A DNA stretch of 64,000 nt from positions 170,933,509 to 170,997,508 of the forward strand of contig OX235262.1 in the NCBI GenBank assembly GCA_944472135.2, given 5' to 3'. Origin of the DNA: Trichobilharzia regenti (Eukaryota > Platyhelminthes > Trematoda > Strigeidida > Schistosomatidae). The notes beneath the pieces were generated by a model. It was not told where the DNA came from, made no database searches, and worked only from the letters and a program-made list of their open reading frames with translations. Positions 42,625 to 53,589 of this stretch are shown here, piece after piece. The position numbers and the translations under genes were made by a program. Numbering within the stretch: position 1 is the stretch's first letter; the number at the start of each line of letters is the position of its first letter.

Positions 42625-44345
42625 TTTGTTCGTTGGGCTGGTCGGTTTATTTGCACAGCTTTCATTGCCCTACTAGGCAAAATCGTCAGCGCATGCTTCA
42701 ATTCGAATTGAGCTTTTCAATTTCTCCACGAGCTTATTAGTCCTGTCTCTTGGTTAACTTGGACGCAGTGATTGGTTGCCCTTGTCTGTTTTCATACCCT
42801 CTAGGCCACCTGTATTCTTACTGACTGTTTCCTTGACCTGAACTCTGACCCTTTGTGTATCTACGTCAATGTGTCTATTGATTAACAATTCACTGGAACA
42901 CCTGGCTTCCAAGAATTTTCTAGTATTATCGGTGTTTCCTCTGACTTATAACTGAAGGCTGGTTGTCCCAGTCGAACTGATCTCCATTGTTGTATGTCTG
43001 CAACGATATAAGTGAGGGGATAGATGTCATGCGTTTTGACGGTTAGCTTATGTTCATGGATACGAAGACGAAGGGGACGTCCAATCTACCCAATGTTGTG
43101 TTTTACGCAGTCGTTGTAACTTATTTTATAGATGAGGTTGGTTTCATCTTCTATCGCTGTTGAATCTTTTGGTTGACACAGTGCGAGTCGAGTGAAGTGA
43201 TTTCGCTGATTTATGTGCGACATCAATTCCCAAATGTTTGAAGAGTGTTTCAGTGATTTCTGAGATGTACTTTATATATGGTAGAACGATTCTCCTTGTG
43301 CTTTCCTTAAGGGCCTTTGATTTGGCTGACTAGCTCGTTTGGAGATTGATGTCTTTTGATGAAGTTCCGTGGGTATACATTCTCTCGGAAGACGTCTATG
43401 AGATATCCTTCTTAAATTCTCCGTAAGGTAGGAGTGCTACAATCAGTCCTGGATGGCCCTCTTCAATAGTCTCTGCATACAACTCCCTTTGTGTGTTATT
43501 GCATTGTTGCTGTTGTAGTTGAGTATTTCATCTGTGTGGATTGATTTTCTGTTAACTTGAGTTTCTACTTCTCCCGTGATTATTCGATTCACTCAGATAT
43601 GCAAAAATGGGATTTTCTTCTCGAAGTCCTCTTCTCTTGTGAATTTTATGTCATCGAAAACGCTGTTAATTAAGTTGTGAGTTTTGTTCAACGCCTTTCT
43701 TTTGATCATTACGAATGTGTCGTCTACGTAACGTATCCATATTTTGGGTTTGATCTTTGGTAGGATTATGCTTTCGAGCCTTTGCATCACTGCTTCTGTA
43801 ATCAAACTTGGTATGGGTGATCTCATGGGTGTTCCTTTAACTTGTTCATATATTTGTCCATTGAATTGGAATTTAGTTGTTATGCATAGGTTTATGTATT
43901 CCATTCAGCTTGTGTGTTGCATTTTTGATTGCTGTGGGAGGTGTTCATCTTTGCTAAGTAGCTGCTCCATGGTCTCTTTTGCTAGTTTCTGTCCAGTTGA
44001 GGTGTATAATACTGTAACATCGAAGGATGTCATTATTTCTTGGTCATTTATTTGAATGTCTTTGATTTTCTCTAGAAACTGGATAGTAGATTACACTGAG
44101 TGATAGCAGGAATCCGCTAAATGCTTTTATTTTCTGTATAGTCCTATGGACAAACTCTATGTTGGGGTTCCTGGGAGTGATACAATTGGTCGTAACGGGA
44201 TGTTCGGTTTGTGTATTTTGGTCTTGCTGTAGAATCGGAGTCGCTTCAAATTGAAGTATGCGCGCTGAAAACGTTGCCTAGTAGGGCAATAAAAGCTTCT
44301 CAGGTAAACTATCCAGCCCAAAGAACATAACTACATCAAATCATC
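42625..44345 (-). mobile_element. PLE3 element with inverted 3' tip at its 5' end
   Basis: About 1.7 kb. Minus-strand order: an inverted tip (44345-44240), RT from 'RFYSKTKIHKPNIPLRPIV' near 44235-44180, the RT core with the catalytic box (43593-43904), the endonuclease with 'KISYNDC' and 'RPLRLRIHEHKL' (43010-43160), and the 3' tip (42712-42630). Frames are broken. The tip contains CTGACGA, a stem of TTGCC/GGCAA and GAAA. Confidence 0.8.
43593..43904 (-). pseudogene. PLE3 reverse transcriptase core
   Basis: A 103-residue frame. 'FNGQIYEQVKGTPMRSPIPS' fits the 'GxPMGSPxSP' turn, with R in place of G. 'EAVMQRLESIILPKIKPKI' is followed by 'WIRYVDDTFVMIKRKALNK' with the YVDD active site, and then 'FEKKIPFLHI', where 'PFLD' is usual. 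It is a piece of a dead PLE and not a host gene. Confidence 0.82.
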
Positions 44346-44349
44346 AGCT

Positions 44350-45240
44350 ACAAATCTTCCCCATCATATCTACACCATATGTGGGAGGAATTATTCTCCA
44401 CTTTCTCATTATCGCACATGAATTTATTTTAATTGACTTTAATTCCATGTATGCAAATTAAATTAAGCAATGTGATATCTATGATTTAATTAAACGTTAC
44501 ATGAATTAGACACAGCAGTGTGGTAATCACTCAATGATTTAAGGATAGTATATAATTAGTTACATGTAATTTGTTTCATCAATAAACGCAAAGAAACTGT
44601 TCCCTTGTACTAAAAGAAACACGAGGATTATTTCATCAAAAGTGTTCAGCGTTAACATAAAGTTAAAATGATGAGTCATATATTGAAAAACCTGGTTCGA
44701 ATTAATTAAGAGGCTAGAAAGTATTAACTAAACTATTAACAAAACGTGCCTTAAATAGTTCTTACAGCTAAAACGTATTTTCGCCAAGGGAAAAAATACG
44801 ATTAAATGAAGCTGTTGTCTCTCCTCTAATGGCAAAAAAAAGTTCTTCAGGAGATCATTCAGTAAAGTAGCTTGAAGTTACTCATGATTCTTTGATGGAG
44901 ATGTGATACTCAAGTAGTTTCATGAAGGAACATGAATAAATTAGCTAGAAAACCGGGAACGAAGGCGACACTATTATTTATAAGGCTGTAAATTATTGGC
45001 AGTTTGTTCATTTTAATCTCAGAGAACGGTTGTGATTCAAACTAACGATTAGCTGGCTAGTTTTACCACTCCCTGTGCACTCGCCTATTCAACAACTTCT
45101 GTGGACACAGTTATATTGGGTTTAGTACCTCACAGTTCAGAGAAGTGAAAGACAAGGAAAAATCATTCCGAATCTGTATTTTGCCCCATTTAGTCGATGG
45201 CGGTCACTTAGTGAACAAAGCAGAGAATTCGGAAGTTATT
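44350..45240. other. Unassigned A+T-rich stretch
   Basis: No recognisable frame, repeat or RNA gene is seen. Confidence 0.35.
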
Positions 45241-45244
45241 CATC

Positions 45245-45480
45245 ACGTATTCATCAATGGTTCAGCGGCAGAATGCTTGCCGATCATGTATGTAGTCTCG
45301 GGTTCGATTCCCGGTTAGCACACACCTTTACCTGCCTTAGCTGGTTGTAACCCTGACAAAGAGGGAAGGTTGGGCTTGGGGTTAACAACCTCATCCTGTA
45401 AAAAAAATCACAGCTACGGCAACTTCAAAACTGAAGCTTGAAGCCCGATGTTCCAGTCGGAACATAATTCAGCACATCCT
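45245..45480 (+). mobile_element. SINE4 copy on the plus strand
   Basis: The head 'atcaatggttcagcggcaga' and the B-box-like 'cgggttcgattcccgg' look close to a tRNA-Gly, but the anticodon arm does not pair well and there is no tRNA 3' end. Body 'gggcttggggttaacaacct', 'catcctgtaaaa', then the tail 'cttgaagcccgatgttccag', which resembles the RTE 3' end. Confidence 0.7.
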
Positions 45481-45484
45481 GCAA

Positions 45485-46015
45485 AATGTTTCCAGTCGCC
45501 TCAATATTCACCAACTAAGCGCAACTTAGGCTGTTGATATTCAAACTATTAACCCTAAACTACCTACTGAAGAAAAATTTGTGCAGATATTATCCTTTTC
45601 TTCAATACTGTAAAAGACTTAACTGACTAGTTATGTTTTGTGTGTTACTGGCAAGACATATATAGATACAGACATAAATATTTATATCGTCTCCAAGTAT
45701 GTCGAACAGAGAGGAGGTGGACACAATGGCGGAAAGAGGAAATGAACGATTCTCGTGAAACAGCATGGCAAACATGAAAAGAGAACAAAGAGACAGAATA
45801 AGGAAGACATGTGCAAATTTTGATTTTGATATTTGTTAAACGTATTTTGCCTATATCCGTAAACTGAGTCACCAATAAATAATTCTGTTGATAAATACTC
45901 TTCTTGTTCTACCGTTATGGTCATATCACCATTTTGTTATCTGTCGTTTAATTTTACTGTTTCTACAATAAAACTGAGTTTATCTATCAAATCAAAATTC
46001 ATAATATGCAAATTG
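45485..46015. other. Unassigned stretch
   Basis: Two overlapping minus-strand frames (45645-45924) have no recognisable domain. No repeat is recognised. Confidence 0.35.
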
Positions 46016-46019
46016 GTTA

Positions 46020-46640
46020 GCAATTTCAGTTCTACTCAGTTCAAAGGGTGAAATTTCACTGTTTCCCTTGGAAACCAAGTTATTTAGATCACTGTAATAT
46101 ATGATCCACTTGATCCCATAAATGGTAAACAAGAAAGCCAACATGTTTTGCATAAAACTATATATACTACTGATTGGTTAGGACGAGTAGCTGTATCCAA
46201 CTCATATCAACTAGTAGTGCTTGCTGGCTAGGGAGACCATCAAGGCGATCTAAACACCTGACAGCCATTTCGCTCATTTTTGGCAGAGCTCACCAGTGGT
46301 GTAACCGGTATGAGTAAGCTCAGAGAGCTGAACAAGTTCAAACCCTCACCATTTAGCATGTTGTGGATTTCATTTATGGTATAACCATTTCGATCAAGTA
46401 GCTAGCCGATAATTTGGTGTGATTTGAACTGATTCAGCTTTCTGTACCAAGACGAACCGGGTACTCCTATGACAAGGTCGACGCTGAACGAGTTACACAG
46501 CAGTCTGATGCTTAGATTACCTCAATTTGACTAACAAGCAACACTGGTTGATATGACTACTACGTAACTACTCGTGTCAATCAATGAGTAGTGTATAGTT
46601 TTATAGATTTGTCTACTTCCTTCGCAGTTGACAATTATGT
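46020..46640. repeat. Repeat M, long hairpin copy
   Basis: The left arm (46150-46235, 'aaaactatatatactactg', 'catatcaactagtagtgctt') pairs, inverted, with 46535-46615 ('gcaacactggttgatatgac', 'gtagtgtatagtttt'). A tRNA-like stretch at 46290-46385 lies between ('gagctcaccagtggtgtaac', 'caagttcaaaccctcacc'). It could be a MITE or an inverted SINE pair. Confidence 0.55.
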
Positions 46641-46654
46641 AACCTTTTTTGGTT

Positions 46655-46720
46655 GACAACAGTTAGCAGTGAAATCCACGGCTCGTCAGCAGTTTGGTAC
46701 TTGTGAGTTTGGAGGCAGGT
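46655..46720 (-). mobile_element. SMalpha end fragment
   Basis: 'acagttagcagtgaaatcca' followed by 'ggctcgtcagc' are the two outer parts of an SMalpha hammerhead with the middle deleted. Confidence 0.5.
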
Positions 46721-46987
46721 AGTCGTAATTCTGTTGTAGCCCATATGTTTGTTTTATCTTTGATCATCAATCACTTACACGAATTAACTGTCTGAGTATT
46801 TTCTTTTCTTTTTTTTGGTGAGTTTTTTGAAACTAATGATTATTTTTTTAAATATTTCAGGAAATATGCATGTATTTTCTTATGTTGATACTGAAGTTGT
46901 CCCGGATACCATTTGATTAGCAGACTGCTAATGATGTAAAACGTGTTGACTGGAGATGAAATTATATTATTTTTTTTAAAATTTTTT

Positions 46988-47212
46988 CCTTCACGTTCCC
47001 AGTGGAACATAGGGCCTCAAGCTAGTGGCTTGAAGTTTCTGTAGCAGTGTTTATTTTACAGGATGGGGTTGCTAACCTCATGCCTAACCTTCATTCTTTA
47101 CCAGGTTTATTACTGGCTTAGCGAGGTAAAGGAGTGCGTTGGTTGTAGATCGAACCCCTGACCATGTACCTGGTCGGCGAGCGTGCTAACCGCTATGCCA
47201 CCGACGCATAGA
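46988..47212 (-). mobile_element. SINE4 copy, complete
   Basis: The minus-strand head is 'tgcgtcggtggcatagcggt', with a B-box-like 'aggggttcgatc', body 'cctttacctcgctaagccag' and 'gcaaccccatcctg', and tail 'gaggccctatgttccactgg'. The head is nearly that of SINE3; the tail resembles the RTE 3' end. This is the best copy of the family here. Confidence 0.8.
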
Positions 47213-47484
47213 AGTACCAATTGTGGAAGAATTCAAACCATAGGCCTCTTGACCAAGAGCCTACAAGTTTTAACTCTCTTCTTCGTTTTCTCTTAAAACC
47301 CGTATTTTAAAGTTCATATGCAAATTTCGATTACTCTGTCTACTTGATATTTGTCTTTTATTCAATTTTGACTTTTCCGTGCATTGATTCGACTGTAACA
47401 TTCACTTTTTCGGATCTGTCAGCTCTTACCGCTGGTGCTTCAACGATGTCTGAGATTAACTTGAAGTCATTTATTTTGAAGCGA

Positions 47485-47945
47485 GTGACTAGCAGTGGAA
47501 TCCAGGGTAGGCATTTCGTCCCATGTGGGACCCGTCAACTGGATTTATCGTCACTTTCCATTAAGCAATGGTGTTCTCACTAGGTATCGAACTCATTACC
47601 CATCGTTTCAAATGCCAAAGTCTTAGACATAAGACTACTTTGACCACTATAGCCATCTTTTGTGCACCTGGGATCAGTTGTAATTCGGCTCAAATGAATC
47701 AGAGGAAAAATCAGAATTGAATTAAAACTAAATATTAATTAATATCCGCTGCACAAGACTTGGTTATTGTGGCGCAAGTAGTCTAGTGGATAACCCTTTG
47801 GAGTTTGAAACTATGGGCACTGGGTTCGATGTTCAATGGGAACTCCATAACTCACTCACTCACTCACTGGGAGATATAAGTACACCCAGATAACGAGTCC
47901 CAATTAAGAAGAAATGCGCAACCTGGTTCTCATCACTGACCACTA
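47485..47945. mobile_element. SMalpha pair, head-to-head inverted
   Basis: A minus-strand copy (47485-47740) with a hammerhead at 47500-47544, and a plus-strand copy (47755-47945) with head 'ggcgcaagtagtctagtgga', B-box-like 'ctgggttcgatg', a (TCAC)n-like tract at 47850-47868 and a hammerhead at 47885-47930. Both ribozymes have damaged cores (TTGACGG; ATAACGA). Confidence 0.75.
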
Positions 47946-48159
47946 CTGTTCTCCATTATCTTAGTAGCACGAAAATATGAGTTGTTACTCATTTTTCACA
48001 GCTTTATTTGTCACGTATATCTTTTATTTTCAATCGATTTTTCACAAAGTCATTCTCTAAAGTGATATTTTTTTTTATTGATCAGACATTCAGAAGAATT
48101 CACTTGTGCTGATGTTCTTAATTATATACGAACTATCTTACATGAAAACCCACCTGGTT

Positions 48160-48275
48160 TACTGTGCCCAATAATTTTCTAGCTGATAATAAGCCTTGGA
48201 ATATAGGGAAAATAAGGCGTGAAACTAGTGGCCCTTTCCCTGTAAAAACAATCCACTGGGTATCGAAACTTCAAA
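48160..48275 (+). repeat. SINE4-type tail fragment
   Basis: 'aagccttggaatataggg' and 'aaactagtggccctttccc' weakly match the SINE4 body. No head remains. Confidence 0.35.
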
Positions 48276-48289
48276 GTGCAGAAAAAATA

Positions 48290-49290
48290 CGATAAGATGA
48301 ACCTTCGGGAAACAAATTACCCTCTGTGTATTCTTTCGATGAAAGCAAAACTAAGCATTGGGACATTCATTCTCCGTACAATTTTCGAAGCTGGGAAGGC
48401 TTCTCATATGGCTTAAGAAATGAGGTTTAGGATAGAAGGTTTGGGGAATAAATGTTTGATAAAAGCATTTAATGATTTAAGTCTAATGTCACATAAATTC
48501 GAAAAATTACAGGCAAAAACAAACAAGTTGATAGAAGAAAGAGCAAAAGCAGGATTTCAAGTAAACATAGAGAAGACAGAGTTGATGAGGACAACCAATC
48601 AACCAGCCAGCCAGCAACAACAGCAGTTACCAATCAAATATCAACAAAAGAAATCTGAAAAAAAAGTCACACCCTACACATATCAGATCGGGTAGAATAT
48701 TTTTTCAACTACACGCAGGTGGCACAGTTGAGGATGTTAAAGCTACTCAGGGTCGGAAAACCAAGACAGATATTGATAACTCTGAAACCAGATTGGAGAC
48801 ATTCTGCACTCAGCATAAACAAGAAACCCCGAATTTTCAACACCAACTTTACGTCAGTCATCTCTTCAAATAGGGTCATAAACATGGCGAACGCAACACA
48901 AAAAGCATTTCCAGCTGGTGGCTGAAGACTTTTATCAACAATTGCCACCTTTGCTAACTCTCTGCTGAACCTAAGATACTCAATCAGAAAGAATTTGCAG
49001 CAAGAAACTCTTGGAACGAACCAATCAAGTACCTATTAGTAGACAAATGCTCAGAAAAAATTAAAATGAACTGTTCACACTATGAGAAGACCGGTGGATG
49101 AAATCCGACACCAGGTCCTAGCTCTGGTTGGAACCCAATGAGAAATGACTATTTGGGTATACGTCTAATGGCGACATGGAGGAGATAAAACTTATGGAGA
49201 ATCGTGGGGCTAGATGAAGTGGATGGCAGAGAACAGGACAACGTTCAGATGTTCCGCTCAAAACTGCATGATCTACTCCAAAACCAAATA
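48290..49290 (+). pseudogene. RTE-type LINE C-terminal half
   Basis: 48420-48695 gives 'LMSHKFEKLQAKTNKLIEER', then 'KAGFQVNIEKTELM' and a glutamine-rich run coded by CAACAACAGCAG. 48719-48925 gives the C-terminal region, 'LRVGKPRQILITLKPDW' and 'NKKPRIFNTNFTSVISS'. It ends near 49190 with 'gacatggaggagataaaact'. It shares 'SVISSNRVINMANATQKAFP'-like decay with the copies at 24485 and 56178. Confidence 0.75.
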
Positions 49291-49299
49291 ATAACAGTT

Positions 49300-50070
49300 A
49301 TGTACTGTCAAGCGTTTTCGTGTGTTTCCAGCCACGTGTATGCAGTTTCAATTAGGCCTCCTTTTACTACTAATTCGCTTCAACCAACTAAATTCACTAG
49401 CGGCATTACCTCTTCTTTAATTTATTTTTTATGTCATATGAAAATAGCATATTACAGATTAGTTTTGAGAGAAAAAGACACAAGTGATTAGAATTTACAC
49501 TCTAAACGACTGTCCATTTTAAGTATTGTTCCAAGGTTACTTTTACTTTCATTAGCCACCGGAATTCATCATTTCGCATTATTTTCCTTCAAGTAAATCA
49601 ACAGGAAATGGACTGAATAGTTAATAAAATATTGTCTTGTTGACTATCTCTGGTGTTTTCAAGCCTAATATAGCATTTGATTTCATAATGACAAAATAAA
49701 ATGTTTTCAAAACATGTTACCATTTCAGATACAATAAACAGAAGTAACTTTTTCTAGCTGAAACTTCATCTCATGGTTTTGATTATGTAAGCAGAAATGT
49801 GTCACTCAGTGTGCTTCTTAATTTATGTTATGTAGTTATGTTATGCGTACGTGATGCATACTCGTTTTTTAACAATAATAATAATAATAATAATAGCAGT
49901 TGCTGACGGAAGAAATAAGTTTCGCTTAAAAATGTCTAAGACTGTTGCAGCTAATTTTGTAAAGATATCGATCTGAAGTCTTTGGATGTAGCTGTGTTCT
50001 CTGAGCCGAACAATCGTAGTAAAGGTCAAACAGAAAAAGCAACACACATACACACAACCCAAATCCCAAG
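49300..50070. other. Unassigned stretch with (AAT)n
   Basis: An (AAT)n run of about eight units lies at 49875-49899. No feature is recognised before the PLE3 copy. Confidence 0.45.
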
Positions 50071-50074
50071 AGCT

Positions 50075-51490
50075 AGAGGCCCTGAAATAGTTGAAAAATA
50101 AGAAGGACATCGTCATTCTACCAGCTGACAAAAGAAGAACCACAGTAGTCATGGACAAAAGGGGAATATACCGAGAAGGCTGAAGAACTAATCAAAGATG
50201 GGGATGTATATCAACAAATCTCAACAAATCCCATACAAAATTAGACAAACGCATCTAAAGAAACATAAAGGAGCTCACCAAAGCAGGTAAGATCAGAAAA
50301 AAGATCAGTGGCGAAAGAAATTCAATGAACCGGTCCTACCACGATTCCACAGATATGTAAAGTAGATAACACATTCGTAATAGTCAAAAGAAACGCGCTG
50401 AACAAAACTCACAACTTAATAAACAGCATTTTCAGTAACATCAAATTCACAAGAGGAGAGGAATCTGGGAAATAATCCCATTTTTGGAAGTCTTAGTCAA
50501 GCGGACAACCGCAGGGAAATCAGAAACTCAGGTTTGTAGGAAATCAACCCACACAGACCAAATACTGAATTAAAAAGCAACAATCCAATAACATACAAAA
50601 AAGTTGTATGCAAAGACTATTGAAGAGGGCCATCTAGGACTCATTGCAGCACTTCCACTTTACGGAAAATTCAAGAAGGATATCTCATGAACGTCTTCTG
50701 AAGAAATGGATATTCACGGAACTTCATCAAAAGACTTCTACGCCCAAGCCAACCTACCATATCAAAGGCTCTCAAGGAAAGCACAAAGGAAATTGCTTCA
50801 CCATATATATTATACATCTCAGAAATCACCGCCAGAATCTTCAAACTTTTAGGACATTGACGTCGCACACAAACCAGCTAAATCCCTTCACTCATCTCTG
50901 TGTCATTCAGAAGAATCAACAGCAAGAGAAGATTAAACCAACATCATCTGCAAAATAAGTTGCAATGACTGCGATAACACTACAATGAGTAGAGTGGATG
51001 TCCCCTTCGTCTTCGTATGCATGCTCATAAATTAGCCGTCAAATGACATGACATCCACTCCCTCACTCATGTCGCTGCAGAGTGCAGACAACCACGGAGG
51101 TCGATTTGACTGGGACAACCAACATTCAGCAATTAGACAGATGAAACACCAAGAATGCTAGAGAATTTTCAGAAATCTGCCTCGTATTCCAGTGAATCGT
51201 CAACCGATTGACACACTGATATAGACAAAATTTCCCAATAGATAAGAAGGAAATCTCACACACGAAGGGCTAAACTGCAGGTAAAGGAAACAATCAGTAT
51301 GAATGCAGTAGCCTGGAGAGTGTGAAAATACACGAAAACTGCCAATCTCGGGGTTCAAGGTGACCAGGAGAGATGATTCGTAAACTCGTGGAGAAATCTG
51401 AAAGCTGAGTTCACTTCAAACTGAAGCATGCATTGAAGATATTGCCTAGTAAGGCGGTGAAAGCTGCATTAATAAACCATCCAGCTAGGA
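50075..51490 (+). pseudogene. PLE3 copy with N-terminal RT region
   Basis: It starts with 'KDIVILPADKRRTTVVMDKR' (50095-50160), the PLE region before the RT core that the 42.6 kb copy lacks. After 'KELTKAGKIRKKISGER' the RT core is deleted down to 'RYVKVDNTFVIVKRNALNKT' (50355-50420, YVDD lost). Then come 'NIICKISCNDCD' and the tip at 51410-51490 ('attgaagatattgcctagta', 'aggcggtgaaagc'). Confidence 0.75.
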
Positions 51491-51522
51491 GAAAACAAAT
51501 AACTAAAAATAACGTGTACGTC

Positions 51523-51700
51523 GGTGGCACAGTGGTTAGGACTCTTGCCGACCACGCACATGGTTCCGGGTCCGATCCACAGCCAACGCACATCTCATAT
51601 CAATGGTTGGCCTACAGATTTTGGGCTGCCGATATCAAATGCTTGAAAGTTGATACTTGCAACAGAAGTACTGTTTGAAATCAAGCTACAATGAGAATTT
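51523..51700 (+). mobile_element. SINE3 copy
   Basis: Head 'acgtcggtggcacagtggtt', B-box region 'ccgggtccgatccacagcca', body 'ggttggcctacagattttgg', tail 'gaaatcaagctacaatgaga' and an A-rich end. It lies just after the PLE3 3' tip. Confidence 0.75.
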
Positions 51701-51729
51701 AAAAAAAAATTTAAAATTATAATAATAAC

Positions 51730-52025
51730 ATTGGACGTCATATTTTAATCGATTAAAACAAAGTGAACACAAGGAATAATGTGCAATATAATGAGGAGAT
51801 TGCTTCACTCAGATTTCTCTTATTTGTGCTGATTGTTGTCTGTTGTTGTTGTTGCTGTTGGCTAGGACTATTCATCACCTCTGTTTTCTCTATGTTCACC
51901 TGAAGTCCTATCTTTGATGCTTCTTCTGCCACACTGTTGCTTTTCACTTGTATATCTTCCAGTTTCTGAGAAATCAGACATATATATCACATTGATGGGG
52001 TCCAGATCTTCCAGCCAGTTTTAAG
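51730..52025. mobile_element. Repeat X tail followed by RTE linker
   Basis: 51730-51800 is the X tail on the plus strand ('aatcgattaaaacaaagtga'). 51810-51960 is the RTE linker on the minus strand, 'EEASKIGLQVNIEKTEVM' with a run of Q coded by CAA/CAG. No catalytic motifs. Confidence 0.6.
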
Positions 52026-52032
52026 CAGACCA

Positions 52033-52258
52033 TCGTGTCCCATTGGAACATAAGGCTTTAAGCTAGAGCTTTGAAATTTCGGTAGCAGTGGTCTTTGTTT
52101 TCCCGGGATGGGGTTGATAGTCTCATGTCCATCCATCCCCTTCTAATCGTCTTATTATTGGCTTTGCGAGGTTACTGAGTGCGTCGGCTACCGGGGATCG
52201 AAACACGAACCACCTGCATGGTTGGCGACTGCTCTACCGTTGAATCATCGACGTACAG
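52033..52258 (-). mobile_element. SINE4 copy
   Basis: The minus-strand head ends near 52258 ('cgtcgatgattcaacggtag'), with 'ctcagtaacctcgcaaagcc' and 'tcaaccccatcccgggaaaa' in the body, and the tail 'taaagccttatgttccaatg' resembling the RTE 3' end. More diverged than the 47 kb copy. Confidence 0.65.
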
Positions 52259-52259
52259 T

Positions 52260-53075
52260 GTGTAAACATAAACCAGAAATACTTACCGATATGAGTAGCA
52301 CTCATATCTGCAATAATTTAGTCATATAAGTGATTTCTTTAGATGATTTCTTCGAATCAGCCATGTTAGTAATAATTAATAGAATCTTGAAATAGTTCTT
52401 CATGCTACTCTATCTCCCAAAGGGGCAGCATACTTTAGATAGCCTTAATCCCTGTCACTATTGTTCTTATTTGCCTAAAACAGCTTACTGCTTCCATGTT
52501 TAGTATCTACATATTGTTCGAATGGTAATTCATATTAGGTTAAATAAAAAAACAACAACAGAGAAACAAGTAAGCAATGATTTATTGCTCAATATACGTC
52601 AAAATATTTTGAGTAAATTATTTGTTTTTAAAAAAAATTCTACCTTGTTCTGTACACCTGACTTTCTGAGAGAAACACAGAGGGAGAGAGTAGGCGAGTG
52701 AGTGGGTGAGTGAGAGAGGGCGACGACGATGTCATGAGGAGGCAATACTCTAAAAGACGCTACAGATTAAGGAGTGATTATTCTGTTTTTTTTATTATTT
52801 ATCTAGAGAAAAGAAATTGAGTTTTCTTAAAATTTCTCTTCCATTTAGAATAAATCAAACACATGAATAACTCTCACTGATAAATGTTTGATTGATCTTT
52901 AGACAGAGAGATTATAATCCTGATAATTCTTTGTAGAACTGACCATATGGTAAATATTGAGTAAGCCTGAAAACAAATGATCTACTGCTAAACATTCAAC
53001 TCACTGGAAAGTTGTAGTTGTATTAGTGGTTATATTGAAAGTGGAAAATAACACAATCTTCATATTGTTGTATTC
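52260..53075. other. Unassigned A+T-rich stretch
   Basis: It includes a 'gagtgagtgggtgagtgaga' tandem near 52690-52715. No coding region or known repeat. Confidence 0.4.
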
Positions 53076-53079
53076 TCTG

Positions 53080-53335
53080 AGATGGATGGTTTATTTGCAA
53101 AGCTTTCACTGCCCTACTAGGCAACATCTTCACCCCATACTTCAATTTAAAGTTAGTTCGTAGGAAAGGGTTTGATTCGATTCAAGTCTGACCATGGATT
53201 GATATCAGTAGGAGAACCAATGAGACTCTTAGGCAGTACCCAGCCAACAAGGTTCGAAACCACCGCCTTCTGGTTACGAGGTGGGCCCATAGACCAACTT
53301 CGTCCTGAAACCCGTCACTAGTCGGCCGTTACTTA
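53080..53335 (-). mobile_element. PLE3 3' tip next to a degenerate SINE2
   Basis: 53084-53160 is the PLE3 terminal block ('ggtttatttgcaaagctttc', 'tgccctactaggcaacatct'), orientation as at 42630. 53175-53335 holds SINE2 pieces ('ggttcgaaaccaccgccttc', 'ggttacgaggtgggcccata') on the minus strand. The ribozyme is lost. Confidence 0.55.
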
Positions 53336-53589
53336 GATAATAAGTGATTATCAGAATACAGAATTATGATTCAAGGTTTCTTCTTGAAATATCTTACTGC
53401 TGCTTATCTTCGGTAATTGTGAAGTACCTAGTTAGAATAGAATACTTATAGGAAGCATTGAATACAGAATACCATTACTTATATATTCCTGGATTATTTT
53501 ACAGTCTTTAAGACAAACTGCGTCCATAAAAACAGTCGGGATTCCTCGATTTTGCCAGACAGGCAGAGATAGTCCAAATTTATTTCAGA

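Noticed and set aside
45245..45320. A possible functional tRNA-Gly-like gene
   Set aside because: The D-arm and T-arm sequences look good, but the anticodon stem does not pair and the sequence continues into the SINE4 body, so it is a SINE head.
48601..48630. Polyglutamine tract of a host regulatory protein
   Set aside because: The CAA/CAG run recurs at the same place in many RTE copies (31690, 51830, 56740, 60080), so it belongs to the LINE linker region.
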